From contig CAJFCJ010000014.1 of the NCBI GenBank assembly GCA_904063045.1, positions 1,981,643 through 2,045,642 of the forward strand: a DNA stretch of 64,000 nt. Direction: 5' to 3'. Below are positions 48,317 to 61,204 of the stretch, one piece after another. The notes beneath the pieces were generated by a model. That model did not search any database. It was not told the origin of the DNA and was given only the letters and a program-made list of their open reading frames with translations. How positions within the stretch are numbered: position 1 is the first letter of the stretch; the number at the start of each line of letters is the position of its first letter. Position numbers and translations under genes: made by a program. This stretch comes from Dimorphilus gyrociliatus (lineage: Eukaryota > Annelida > Polychaeta > Dinophilidae).

Positions 48317-51046
48317 TTATAAAAGCACCAATTCTTCAACTTGATCTTCTATTTCATCCAGCATATCTGGTGGTGTTTTTGAATTTGTTCTTCCTTTAGG
48401 TTTATTAGATTGAGTATTTATCTCTGGTGATTCGATTTTATTAGTATCAATCGAATTCTGATTAGATAGCAAATTCTTTTTGATAGGCTTTTTAGCAGAA
48501 GAGGAGAATGAAGAATAGTACGAGTTATCATCATCTTTAATAATATCATTTACAGGTCTATTCCAAAGATCTTCGTCTTTTTCATTTTGACTTTTATTAG
48601 CGTCCATTGCAGCTAACTTTTCCTTAAGAGCATTCAACTGTTTTCTCTTTTCCTTAGCAATGGCAGCTTCTTTTGCCTTTTCCTTTTCTTCTCTATCGTT
48701 TTTTAATTTCTCCTCGCGAGCTTTTTTCTCACTTTCTAATTTCCTCCTTTTTTCTTCTTCTTCCTTGAGTTTTTTATCAATTTCTTCTTGTTCTTTTCTT
48801 TCTTTTTGTATTCTTTCTTTATATGCAATTTCCTCTAATTCCTTACTCTTCTTTTGTAGCTCTTCGAATTCGTCTCTTTCATTTTGATCTCGTATCTCAT
48901 CTTGTCTTCTCTTATCAATATCAAAATTTTTTCTTCCATAAGGACTCTTTGACGGAGAGCCATTTTTTTCTCTTCGTTGATTTTCATGCATTTTATAATC
49001 GTATTTGTCAATTTCGACAAATTTTTCCCTTAAATCCCTTTCAAATTCCTTTTAAATGGGACAAAAGAAAAGAAAATATATGTTAAAAACTTAATAAATG
49101 ATAGTAAATAAATAAAAAAAGACCTCTTTTTTAATTTTGTAATTTTTTCGAACTTTTCCATCATAAATGAAATAATTTTCTCTTCCTCTCCTCTCAATCT
49201 CTTTTCCTAAAGATTTAAGAGAATCGGAACGATGTCGCGGTGAGGAAAGTACTGGAGAAACAGATTTAGGTAATTTATGAGGAATCTTTACAATTCTTCT
49301 ACTATAGACATTTCTAATATCCAATTCTTTTTCTTTCTCCTAGTAGATAAAAAAAAAGATAAAAGATTATGTAGCATATTTAAACATATCTGATTTTTCA
49401 TTTAAAACAGTTAGAGTACATGAATATACTGACAGTATAACGTTAATTTAGCAAGTTATTAGGACTATATAAAATTATATAACAACTTGTTAAAACAACA
49501 TAAAACAATAACAACAATATAGTATACTGTACATAGTAGAATACTAGTAGCTTCTTAGTTGGATAGTTAGAATAAGGGAGATTAGTCTTTTTTTTAAAAA
49601 AAAAGAATTGAATAGTACACAAAATCATGTGAATATACAATATATGTATATAGTATTAAATATGGAGAAATAGATATAATAAGAAACATCAAAAAGCTAG
49701 TTACTAACAAAAGTTAGAGAGAGAGAGAGAGAGATTAAAACATTTAAGATAATTAATGTATATTATTTACAGTTCTAAAAAAACGAGTACTTTTTACTAT
49801 GGACTTTGATATTTTCGCCAAATGTTTCTGTTGAATTTGTTTGAATTTTTAAAATAAAGAATTTGAGTAGAAGAAGTAAAATTCAAAGACTTTGTCATTT
49901 TTTTTCGTTAAATATAGAATTATTTAAGAATACTTATATAATAATAATTTTACTATAATACCTTTAATTTAACTTTAAGAATATCAGCTTCCTCTTCCAT
50001 ATCTTCAATTCTCTGAAGTAATCTCTTATACTTTCCCTTAAATGATTTAATTTCATGACTATGATTATTCTTAGAGTTTTCGAGGCAAAGTTCCATACTC
50101 TTGTTAAAAAACATTAGAAAATTTATATATAAATATAAATAATACTTTAATATTGACGTTAAAGATTTAATATTCAAACATACGTCGGCTTTTTTCTCAG
50201 CTTCTGCTGCTTTTTTCTCTACTTTTTCAAGTTTTGATTGTAAATCGATTCTTTCTTGAATATGATTATCTTCCGATATCTTTTTAAGCTTCTTTATTTC
50301 TCTTTTTAATTTATTTATTTCAAAATCGTCATCTTTTAATTTATCATTAATTTCCTCTTCAATATCTTCTTGCCTTCTCAACTGCTCTTGTAAATTGCGT
50401 AACTCGGCTATTTGACTTTTTAAAACTGATGGTAGATTTGCATGCGCATGTTCATATTTATAAATTGATCTTTCTTGTATTCTTTGCTGTTTCTTTAAAA
50501 TTGCATTCTCCATTTTAACTTCTTTCACTTCCATTTGTAATTCATTAATTCGATTCCGAAATTCGGATGATTTCATTAATCTTGGAGATTTTCTCTTCAT
50601 TCCCGTGTGTTGATTACGAGGAGAATAGTTAGACTGATTTGTCCTACGTCCTTTATTACCCATAGTCTTTTTAGTGAGCCTTCCGTGAACTAATAAAAAT
50701 AAATTATTACAATAAATATCTATAAAGTAATTCTCTGCATTAGGAGCCATATACACTCGGTTAAGCTGCAAGTCAATTTGCACTAACTAATTAATATATC
50801 GATTTCAATTGAATTAAGAACATTCTTAATGGAAAGCAAATAGATAAGTTAAAAGCGAAATCATTTATCATCATTACAATGAAATATTTGATCTCTTCTA
50901 CTATTTTATTTACCTTTCTGATCTTCAGTAATTCTCGTACTCCTTCCATCATCCGTTTCAAAATTTTCGGAATAATTTGAATATTTATCAGAGAATTTAT
51001 CAGTATCTAAAGTTAATCTACTACGATTGCTAGGACTCTTCGGCAT
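48317..51046 (-). CDS. LCA5: lebercilin, ciliary coiled-coil protein
   Basis: Five exons (51046-50914, 50689-50184, 50099-49962, 49339-49124, 49048-48317; phases 1, 0, 0, 0) encode about 574 residues. After a polar N-terminus with NYSENFETDDGRS comes the lebercilin coiled coil: INELQMEVKE, ENAILKKQQ, L-R-N-L-Q-E-Q-L-R-R and LKKISEDNH match the vertebrate protein in order. The E-L-D-I-R-N-V-Y-S-R-R block is the family's conserved segment, and the end I-E-D-Q-V-E-E-L matches its C-terminal E-D-E-I-E-E. The last exon has a long Lys/Glu helix. Lebercilin acts at the ciliary base and axoneme in intraflagellar transport (family knowledge). Vertebrate proteins are about 700 residues, so this one is somewhat shorter. 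Intron 3 (about 620 bp) is unusually long for this locus. Confidence 0.92.
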
Positions 51047-51693
51047 AGCTTTCTCTTTCTTTTCTTATCAATATTAAAAAGAAGGATATTGGACGTTTTT
51101 ATTAAACATTCTCTTAAACTGATACGGTCTCTCAAGCAGAACACATTAGAAACTAATCAATGACTATGATTACAAAAAGTCGATTTAACTCAGCAATGTA
51201 TTCCAAAGAGAGCGTCTCGTTGCTCGGTAACCTACGATAATGTAAATTTTAAACTAGCTCCACCTAGTCCCTCTGTTAAATTATTAACTATTTGTTTAAT
51301 TGAAAATCGTTGGAGAATGAACAATTTTCTTTAAACATGAATATTTAATAGTTAAAGAAAAGATGAAACCAAGAAATTTCATATCATAAATGGCTTAAAT
51401 TTTCGTTACGATAATTTTTAGTTCACTTTCCCCAATGTATCTATCTTTACGTGAACAGTACGGAATTCTATAAATAGATTATAATCGTTAAACCGCAAAG
51501 AGAATACCTTGTTTTTTTAAAAAAAAAAACTATTTTGATTGTGAATCATAAACTATAGTAATAAACTATTCATTTTCACACAAATTGGCTTATAAAATAT
51601 CTTTTATCTATTGCATATTATTATAATTCGTCAACAGCCTATCTAATTACTTTAATTATGTGTTTTTCATTAGCAATAACAATATTATGAGCG
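51047..51693. other. divergent promoter region of LCA5 and the first adhesion GPCR
   Basis: Bidirectional intergenic spacer. No specific element recognised. Confidence 0.5.
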
Positions 51694-54600
51694 ATGGGAT
51701 ATAACATATATTTTTATATTCTTAATTTTGGATTATTCTTCACTATTTTACCAGTTTTGTCTATTCGTCGATTATCAATTGCGTGTCATAAATTTATTGG
51801 CTTTCAAAATATTAGAATTGTTAAACTTTTAGTGATTTTTACAAACGGAGAAATAAAGTCATGTAGTTTTGATTTTAGAAACACAGCAGCGATAAGCAAT
51901 AATTGTCACTTGTATTTTACTGAGGCGTATGACGATCAACCGCTTCTATCTCCAATTTTCTCTCAAGAAACGTGGCTAGGTGACATTTTTGCATTTCAGA
52001 CAAACTATGAACTCTCTCCATCTCTTGTTGCAAAATGCTGTTATTATAGATTAAATGAAAAACATGAAAAGCAATATTGTTATTATACGCATTCCTTCAA
52101 CGAATATTGGATATCAATTGAAGAGACTTTAACTGTAGGAAACATTTACAAAGCAGAAGCGGAAATTGGGAGAATTTCAAGAAAATTTGAAAAAGATTTA
52201 ATAGACTTCATTGACGTTTACAGTTTAATTTCCAAAATAACTAAAATTGGCCAAGCGACAAGTCAATTTCTTAGCCTAACAGTTTATGCAATAAGTAAAC
52301 TTAGCAAAGATATTAGCTTGTGTACAGCAAGGAATCCTTTCAAAGTTGTTCCATATTCTACAGATCATTTTAAATTATTAACATTCAAAAGTGATTTTGG
52401 TAAAAAAGCTATTGTTAATCTAGTGTATGAAACAGTTTTTCAGATGCTAAACGTTGTTGATGATCTACTATTTAAAGTTGCTTATACTGGAAATAATTTA
52501 GTAATAGCAAAATCTGGCATTGCTGCAATAAATGTTCAATTGAAGAAAGATATTGACTCTATAAATCTTGTAATTGAAAAATCAATGAAAACTAAAAATG
52601 TAAAATTAATATTCAATTCTAAGAATTTTACTTCTAAAGGAGATTATTTCTTTTTCAAAAATCCGCTTATTTCCAATAAATTTGAAAGAAAGCTGTCAAT
52701 TTTAGCATTATCTGATAGCAACCTATTCAAAACACATGAATCCTTTCCAATTGTAAGTAGGATTGTCAAATTAAAATTCTCGAGGGAGACAAATCAAACT
52801 GAACTTGAACACGATGAAAAAGATAATGATAATGATGAAAATATAAAGATTGAAGCTTACATTGAAGTAGATAAGAATAAATTAGATAAAATATCACAAA
52901 AGAACAAAATGCCTAAAAGAATAAGGATGATAAATTTCAAATTCAAATGTTCTGAATATAATCATAAAGAGAAAAGATGGAAAAAATTGGCAAGGGCAGT
53001 ATTATCTGATGGTAAAGTTAAGTGTACATGCAAATTAAACTCCTACTTTGCTGTTCAAACAGTAAGTTATTTAATAATTAAATTCATTAGTACATTTTTT
53101 ATACGGACTCTATAAATAAATTATTTAAATCATAGAGTTTGAAGTTGAAAGGAAGTAATTCATATTTAATTCAATTACATTATTATAAAATTTCATTTTG
53201 ACAGACACTGAGATGGAGAATGGCTCCTTATTAAAAGTTAATCATTTGAAATATTTGATACAGTAATAGACAGAGGATATTATGTAATGCTATTGACTCT
53301 AATTTCTTTCAACAAAGAACAACCAGTAAAAGAGTAAACTACTTGCTTGAACTCTTTGCAAATTTAGACCAAAGGCGTATAGTTTTGACGTTATTTCCCT
53401 TTATAAAACCACATATCAACAATGACCTTACAAAATTAATAGCAGAGATAAAGTGTTACTCAGAATTTTAGCCTGGTATTAATCACCAATATTTTACTTA
53501 TAATTAAACTACACAAATTAGGAGACCTATGAAGGCCATCAAATATTACAAATATTAGTTAGGATTCATGATATTTGAAAAGATTGATCAGTTAAAAAAA
53601 TAGCCATTGCGTAAAATTCTCTGTCAATCTATAATAAAGCAATGTTGATACTTTTTTTGTTATTTTTTCTTTATAATTCTAGCGTTTGAAGTTTTTAATG
53701 AAAAATCATATGAAATCTTTCTTTATGACGATGGTTATTTTGATTTTATCAGTTCCATGTTTAACAATGTCACTTATTCAATATTTATTTATAAAGTAAT
53801 GATTATTAATTTTCTTTTAAATATTTATAATAATTTAATATATTAAATATATTTTAATGATTCAGAAATGAAAGTAAATCTACAGTAGAACATTCAATAT
53901 TTAATCTTGGATTATCATTATTATGTTTGCATTTAGCTTATATTGCTGGAATTTACTTTATAACCAATAATACAATATGTATAGTAATTTCATCTTTTAT
54001 ATGCTATTTTTCCATAGTTTCAACTCTATGGATATTTGAAATAAGTATAATAATATATCTTTTCACTCTTCAACCATTAAAGTTTATACACAACAATTCT
54101 TCAAGAATTCTCCATTTTGGATTAAAGTGTATTTTGCCTTGCTGGGGTAAGTGGTTCTTTTTAAACATAAAAAAATGAAAACACTTTTCCAAACATATGT
54201 TTTCATTATCAAGGTATTCCTATTATAATTGTTTCCATAGTAGTGTTATTTCAATGTTTAAATGGGAAGAAGATGATATTCAAAGATAGAAATTTGTAAG
54301 TTACACTTCAAATCCTTTTTCAAGTTTATTATTAAGACTTTTAAAAATAGGGAAAGAGACAAAAGAAAGAATAGTTGCTGGTTTGAAGGTTATATCTTTA
54401 ATGGAGAATTTGTGTCGACTCTTTTAATTTTACTTTTCATTCATTTTATCATAATGTTTCGGATATTGCCGTTCGTTTCTAAAAAGATTCAAAAGACCCG
54501 TAAATTATGTGAAAGTGAAAAGCGTAAAAAACAATTCATTATATATCTCTTCTTAACAACAAGTATTGGATTAAGTTGGGTATTCGGTGTAATTTATATA

Positions 54601-54780
54601 AAAGAAACATCTCTTTTGTCATATATGTTACAAACGTTGTTTTGTATATTTCTGTCTTTTCAATGTTTCTTCTTATTATTATTATACATATGGAAAGAAA
54701 AATATACTAGAAATAGATGGAAAACTCTTTGCTGTTCAAGAGAAAAAACAACAATGAATAAAAGATCATTTACAATATAA
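51694..54780 (+). CDS. adhesion-type GPCR, copy 1
   Basis: Five exons (51694-53061, 53683-53795, 53866-54146, 54214-54295, 54351-54780; phases 0, 2, 1, 2) encode about 757 residues. Exon 1 holds the signal peptide, a Cys-containing ectodomain without a named domain, and a GAIN-like region ending in a GPS-type segment (C-S-E-Y...R-W-K-K...K-C-T-C). The cleavage triplet reads L-N-S instead of H-L-T/S, so self-cleavage is unlikely. The seven-TM part is class B2: TM3 W-I-F-E, PCWG before TM4, GIPI, C-W-F-E-G in loop 2, GLSWVFG in TM6 and a Gln-containing TM7. A short basic tail follows. Intron 1 is 621 bp. It is a tandem duplicate of the next gene. Confidence 0.88.
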
Positions 54781-55286
54781 AAGATATTATTTTTCCTCTT
54801 CTATTCCTATGTAATTGTTAAATGTAAAGCAACTACTGGAAATGTGACATTATCTTGTATTTCTATACAATGTATATGTATTTGATTACAGGAAATTCCG
54901 GATATAGAGAACAATAAAAGGCTATTTCTTTAGTAAAACAATTAAGGTGTTTATATGTATATACAATATATTTTTTACAATCTATTTCAAAGGGAGTTGT
55001 ATCCTTCTTTTGAAGTTGAGCCTAGTATGATTATTCAGCTAATTTTTTTTATCAAATCTATTGTTTACAATAAAGAGTAACATGTTTATGATATGGGATG
55101 CTTTTTTATGGGCTAAATAATGTTCTCTTTTATATTTGTAGAATTTAGAGCATAAATATATTGTAGACCTATGTAGAATGACTGGCCAACAAAGTTTAGC
55201 ATTTAGGAGTGTTAGCTGCTTTTATTTATGTCTACTGACTGTTTCCATTCCATTGTTTTACATTTGCAGTGGTATTCAATATTGTT
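54781..55286. other. intergenic
   Basis: AT-rich spacer between the two GPCR copies. Nothing recognised. Confidence 0.5.
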
Positions 55287-57896
55287 ATGGATTGTAAAAA
55301 CGAATATTATTTCTATATAGTTGGATTATATGTTATTTTGTTGCCAACTTTAGTAAATGCTTTTGAAATTTTAGCCAACTGTCCATTTGTTATGGATCGC
55401 CCAAGAGATGGAATTATTAAACTATTAGATATGGATAAAAAAGTTTTAGCGGAATATTGCGACAAGGAATTGTACGAACAAGAATATAATATTAACATTT
55501 GTCCGGAAAAAGGTAAGATGTACTCTGAATGGAAAGGAGCAAATTATACAAATCAAATAAAAATGAACGGAATCATTTATCAATATGATATGCTTTACTT
55601 TTCATTTATTCTAAACGAATATAATCCAAAATTTGAAATTTTATATGCAAATTGCTGTTTTCTCGATTTCGACTATGTTGATGATAGTATGAAATATTCT
55701 GAGCATTGTTCAAGTCAAATGCTGTATAATAATTCAAGTAATTACAATAATTTATCCCAAAGATTCATCTATAATAGTATTCTATATGTTATTGTATTTT
55801 CTTAGGGAAAATTTCAGATCTAAAAAATGTACTAGTAACTAAAATAGACAAAAAAAACGTAGACAATATAATGGAAATTACAGAAGGTATTACGAAAAAA
55901 ACTCAACCTTCCATTGAAGCTATTTTAACCATTTCTAATATCACTTACGCTATCAATAACACTGGTACTACGTCTAAAAGTGTCCTTGAAAAAACAATTG
56001 CTTTAACTGATGGAATGAACGAATGGATAAATTTTATAGTAGAGGAAGATGATGACTACGATGATTATTATGATGATTACACCGACAATATTGAAGAAGA
56101 TCCTAACGATGAATTATACGATGCTACCTATCAGATGATAGACGTAGTTGATAATCTATTATCAAGAGTTGATTACGTTGGAAATTATTTAAGTATAACA
56201 AAATCTGGAATTACAGCAATAAGCGCTCGACCAAATAAAGATATTAACTCTATAAATCTTGTATATGAAAAATCGAAAAAGATTAGTAAGAAAACTGAAA
56301 AAGTAGAGTTAACATTCAATTCTAAGAATATTTCTTCTAAAGGAGACTTTTTATTTTTTAAAAATTCATTAAATTTGAATAAATTACAACAGAAATTATC
56401 AATTTTAGCATTAACTGAAAAGAATCTATTAAAAAGTCATAAGCTTTTTCCCGTTGTCAGCAATATTTTAAAGATAAGTTTGTCTAAATTAAAAAATTCA
56501 AATCTAAACGATACTGTTGATATTGCGGAAACTGAAGTCCACATTGAAATCGATAAAGATAAAATGGATGAAATAGTAAAAAATGATAAGAAAACTAAGG
56601 AAAACGGAAGAAAAATATTTACATGTGCAGAATATAATAGCAATAAGAAAAGATGGAAAAAATTACAAACTAAAATATTACCAAATGGAAAAGTTAAATG
56701 TATAACAAACCGTTATGCTCATTACGCCATTTTAATGGTTAGTTAATATAATAAGATTCTATATTTATATCTATAATTTATTCATTAGGATTTACAATTT
56801 TCATCAAAAGGAGATTTAGCAATGTCTATTATAACGAATATTGGTTTAATCTTATCAATTCCTTGCTTATTATTTACAATTTTAAGTTATTTATATATTA
56901 GGTAAGGAGAAATGATATCTATCTATTAAATAATAACATAAATTAGTTATTCATTCTAGAGAAGGAAGAAAGACTACTGTACAACATTCATCGTTCAATC
57001 TCGGACTATCTATATTGCTTTCTAACATCGCTTTTCTTGCTGGTATAAATCTATCCAATTATCCTAGATTATGTATTGGAGCATCCATTATAATTTATTA
57101 TTTTCTATTGGTTTCAATTTCTTGGATGCTTGAAATGGGCATAATATTCTATTTATTTACAGTCCATCCATTAAAATTTACATTCAAGAATTCATCGAGA
57201 ATTCTTTATTTTGAATATAAGTGTGTTTTACCTTGTTGGGGTAAGCTTATTCGATAATAATATTAAAAAGTATACCCTTTATTATATTGACAATTATCCT
57301 ATTTATAGGTATTCCCTTGATAATTGTTACTTTAGCAATATCAATTGGAAGTTCATTACTATCGAAATTTGAAATGTATAATGAAAACTTGTAAGTAAAA
57401 ATGAATTTAGCGTTGAAATGAATATTAATTTATCATTTATTGATCAAATAGCTGCTGGATTAAAAGTTACATCTTTTATGGAGGATTTCTACCCGCAGTT
57501 ATACTTATGGTTCTCATAAACTATATTATTATGTTTCGAATTTTACCTTTTGTCTTAAAGAAGATAAAAGAAAATTCAACATTGAAAGAAAACCAAAAAC
57601 GAACAAAACAATTTATCGTATTCTTGGGATTTGCAACAATGATGGGATTAGGCTGGATTTTTGGATTAGTATATGTTAAAGACTTAATGACTTTAACATA
57701 TTTTTTTCAAATATTATTTTGTATTTGTTCAACTTTCCAAGGGTTTGTTTTCTGTCTATTATATTTATGGAGAGAGCATGAAGTTAGACATCGATGGAGC
57801 AAGATATGTTGTTCTTATAAATTAGTTAGTAGAGCGGCAATTAGCCAATCTTCTGCATTAAAAACAACAAAAACGGAATCATCATCTGTCGTGTGA
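55287..57896 (+). CDS. adhesion-type GPCR, copy 2
   Basis: Six exons (55287-55737, 55806-56737, 56789-56901, 56960-57240, 57309-57390, 57452-57896; phases 1, 0, 2, 1, 2) encode about 767 residues. TM exons have exactly the same lengths (113, 281, 82 nt) as copy 1, proving tandem duplication. ATG 55287 starts a clear signal peptide (YIVGLYVILLPTLVNA). The ectodomain has an acidic, Tyr-rich tract (56034-56110) and a more degraded GPS: the second Cys is Thr and the triplet is R-Y-A. The TM core is class B2 (SWMLE, PCWG, GIPL, CW, GLGWIFG, FQGFVFC). The Ser/Thr-rich tail is longer than in copy 1. The extra intron in the ectodomain (68 bp) is absent from copy 1. Confidence 0.88.
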
Positions 57897-59547
57897 GAAA
57901 ACTAAAGAATATGTATATTAAAAGTTATATATATAAATTGATTAAAATCTAAAAAAACAACTTTTTTCTTAGTTTTCAGTAGATATTTTTAAGTTGAAAA
58001 ATGCCTTCCCTGTCAAGTTACTAATGAATTAATAATAAAATAATATTGTTCTTACTAATTTTCTTCTTTCTTTATTATCCTATCGTAAACTGCTTAGAAC
58101 GCCACCTAAACCCCTGGTTTTTGATATTCTTATTATAGTCCCTCCCCTTATAAGCTTTACTTCGTGAAGGACAGTTATTTCAATAGACTAAAGGAAGTAT
58201 ATAAATGTATACTTAAAGTAAGTAAAGAGAAAATTAATTCCAAATCATTTCTAGAATTATTGAAACATAAGAAGTCATTTTTTTCATTATCTTTAAAATA
58301 TTGCAGTTGTCTTTAGGGGTAGAAGTGAAATATTTGATGGTAAACATTATAATATTTATATAATATCATTCGTTGTGTACGTTATGCGAACGTTCATCAG
58401 GATATCTCTATATACAGTATGCATATTATTATAAATTATGTATTTATTTAGAATTTGCCGTATATCGCTATTTTATTTTAAGGAGAAACAATTGTGATCT
58501 AAATAAAATGATAGAAGGAAATAGGAATAAATCAATTATCTTTATTATAAATTAATAAGATTGAGTAATAGGCCCTTTTTTTCTATATTTGATTAATAAT
58601 TTTACAGTATCATTTATTTCCTTCCTTTCTAAAAGAGAGTAAACAAAAACCTTATATATCCAACATATAAAAAGAAGGGAAATGGACTAAATATACAGGC
58701 AATAATTTCTTTTTTTTTCATCCTAACAAGCTAATTAACTCATTAATACAATTTTCGAAATTACTATTCTATTTTACTTTGTAAAAGCAGTTACAGAGTT
58801 AGAAGAAGAAATTGTTGAATAAGAAACAAATTGTATATACGCATTTAATGAAAAAGTGCAATAGTTATAATGAATAAACAGATTTTCATTCTATTTATTG
58901 ATTATTAGTTATACATTAAAAAAGAAATATGAACGATGTCTTTGTAATCTTTCGTAATAAAAATCTTAAATCAATATTAAACTTGTTAATCTTTAAACAG
59001 TTTATTTAAGAAAGTATAATGTTAGAACAAGTATGTTATATACAAGTTATTTACTGTAATTATACAGTATATTAATATATTAATAAAAGGAAAGATAGTA
59101 TTTTATATACGAGATCTCCAATTAAATAATATTGACAGATCATGAGTATAGTGTTTCTATATATTGTAAATATGTTGTAAATAAAGAATAACGAATATAT
59201 TATCAACCACTTACAATACTTACTTTTATTAAATGTAGGATATTTTCTGTTTACGGTTAATAGAAAAAAAATATGTCGGTACTTCTCCTATGATCAATTC
59301 GAATCAAGTAATCAAGTCTATTAATATTTTAGTCAAGTACGCTTTAAGAATCTGGGCCGTTAATCAGTTAAAATCTTATCGTAATATATAAATTTGGTTT
59401 ATGAAGAAACTATAAGTAAAGAGTTATAAATTATCAAAATTAATTATAAACATTCTTTTCTTATCAGATAGCAGATTGTTGCCAAGCTCAAAGATCAGAA
59501 TAAACATTTAATAGAGACGCCACATAAAGTAGATGTGGTGTTAGTCA
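57897..59547. other. 1.65 kb intergenic
   Basis: AT-rich, with TATACAGTATA at 59061-59071. No gene seen; an open frame at 58373-58555 is judged random. Confidence 0.5.
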
Positions 59548-60507
59548 ATGAATAGGAAAGAAGATAGAAGTGGTAGACTGCAAACAGTCTTCTTATCTTT
59601 TTTCAATATACAAACAATGAACGTTGAAGTTGATAAACTAAAATCTAAGGTATTCTGGCAATCTGTTGGTGCCGAAGCCGTCGGAACTTTTATTTTGGTA
59701 TTTGTTGGCTGCGGGAGTTGTTTAACAAATGAAGGAAGTCCGATATTAAGGATTTCCTTAACTTTTGGATTAGTTCTGGCGGCAATTATCTACGCAATTG
59801 GGCCAGTTAGTGGTGCTCACGTAAATCCCACAGTGACTATTGGAATGGCAGTTTGTAGGAGAATAAGTATAATTAAAGCTGTTTTTTATATAGTGGCTCA
59901 GTGCCTTGGAGGGATAGTGGGTGCGGCTATACTTTATGGCCTGACACCCTCTAATTTGAAACCAACGCTTTTGGGTACGACTTCTCCAGCTCCAAATGTC
60001 ACAGATGGACAAGCCTTCGGAATAGAATTATTTATTAGTAGTATTTTTTCTTTTTCCGTATTTTCAACAACAGATCCTATACATAACGATGGTTCTAGTC
60101 CCTTCGTAGTCGGTATTGTAGTCGCTGCTATACATATGTACGCTGTTCCATTAACTGGTTCTAGTCTGAATGCAGCTAGATCTTTTGGTCCAGCTTTAAT
60201 CTCAGGAATTTGGAAGAGTCATTGGATATATTGGTTTTCGACAATTTTAGGAGGTGTAGTCGGCGGTGTACTTTACGATCAAGCTTTCTCATCTAGATCA
60301 TCGTTAAGAAGAGTAAGAAAAACATTTATGGGTACAAAGACGCGTCGCGAACCCAATCTAGATGATTCAATAGATGATAGAGATATAGATTCCTATGATG
60401 AAAAATCATTTTTAAAGGAGAAAACTAAAACTGAAAGAAATTTACCAACAGTTGCTGAAGTTGACGAAGTTGATGAGGCAATTGAAGAAGAGCAGCTACA
60501 ACCATAG
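59548..60507 (+). CDS. aquaporin (water-channel MIP family) with altered NPA boxes
   Basis: Single exon, 319 residues; a second Met at 59617 is a possible start. The MIP fold is clear: AEAVGTFILVFVGCGS in TM1, SGAHVNPTVTIG in loop B, VAQCLGGIVGA in TM3, AAIHMYAVPLTGSSLN in TM5, A-R-S-F-G-P-A in loop E, and a TM6 ending GGVVGGVLYD. The two pore boxes are N-P-T and N-A-A instead of N-P-A. The selectivity-filter His (in AAIH) and Arg (after NAA) are kept, which fits a water-selective rather than a glycerol channel. The tail of about 70 residues is acidic. It is intronless among intron-rich genes. It should lie in the plasma membrane; substrate needs testing given the box changes. Confidence 0.92.
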   Translation: MNRKEDRSGRLQTVFLSFFNIQTMNVEVDKLKSKVFWQSVGAEAVGTFILVFVGCGSCLTNEGSPILRISLTFGLVLAAIIYAIGPVSGAHVNPTVTIGMAVCRRISIIKAVFYIVAQCLGGIVGAAILYGLTPSNLKPTLLGTTSPAPNVTDGQAFGIELFISSIFSFSVFSTTDPIHNDGSSPFVVGIVVAAIHMYAVPLTGSSLNAARSFGPALISGIWKSHWIYWFSTILGGVVGGVLYDQAFSSRSSLRRVRKTFMGTKTRREPNLDDSIDDRDIDSYDEKSFLKEKTKTERNLPTVAEVDEVDEAIEEEQLQP

Positions 60508-61204
60508 CAAAAAAAAGAGAATGAAACCAAATAGCTAATTTAGTTAATTAGTAATCTAAAGTTCATAGTGTTTTAAGATTGTTAGCATGAGTATCCGACT
60601 GTCTATCTATCTATCTTCCTTGATCACTATTATTCTTTGAAGTCCTTTAGTGTTAGCTTAGAGTTTTCGTTTCGGAATAAAAATGTTGAAAAATCTTAAT
60701 AAAGAATGTTTTTTTTATCTACAAATACAATATATAATACAATATATAAAATTACGAGTAAATGCTTTATACCTTTGTTTTTCAAAGCAATCAGTGAAGT
60801 TGGAAAAAATATAAGAATGGAAAATAAACACGAGAAGACACAATCTCTTAATAGTTTTTCATAGTTTCATATATACAGTTTATTATTTTAATAATATTTC
60901 GTATGTTTTTAGTATATTTTTCTCATTTTTTTAGAGATAAATGTAGATATATATCTACATTAAATACATAGACAGGAAACTATATGTATTTAATAAACTA
61001 AAAGCGCTTGATTTGTTCTCATAGTTACGGGAAAATCTTTTATTCATTGACTAATAGAAGAAATTATATTTACATTGTTTTTATTGAAATTTATTTAGTT
61101 GTAAATATTCATTCTTATAAAAGAAAAGGTAAACATTTATTACAATCGAACGATTCTATTTGAAATAATTTCGAGATTTATTTATCATCAAATTATATTG
61201 CCAA
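60508..61204. other. intergenic, convergent 3' ends
   Basis: Convergent 3' regions of the aquaporin and class A GPCR genes, with AATAAA-like signals (for example near 60677). Nothing else. Confidence 0.5.

Noticed and set aside
48660-48887. Ser/Phe-rich plus-strand frame
   Set aside because: Antisense of the Lys/Glu-rich last exon of LCA5.
59770-60012. 80-codon minus-strand frame
   Set aside because: Antisense of aquaporin, no features.
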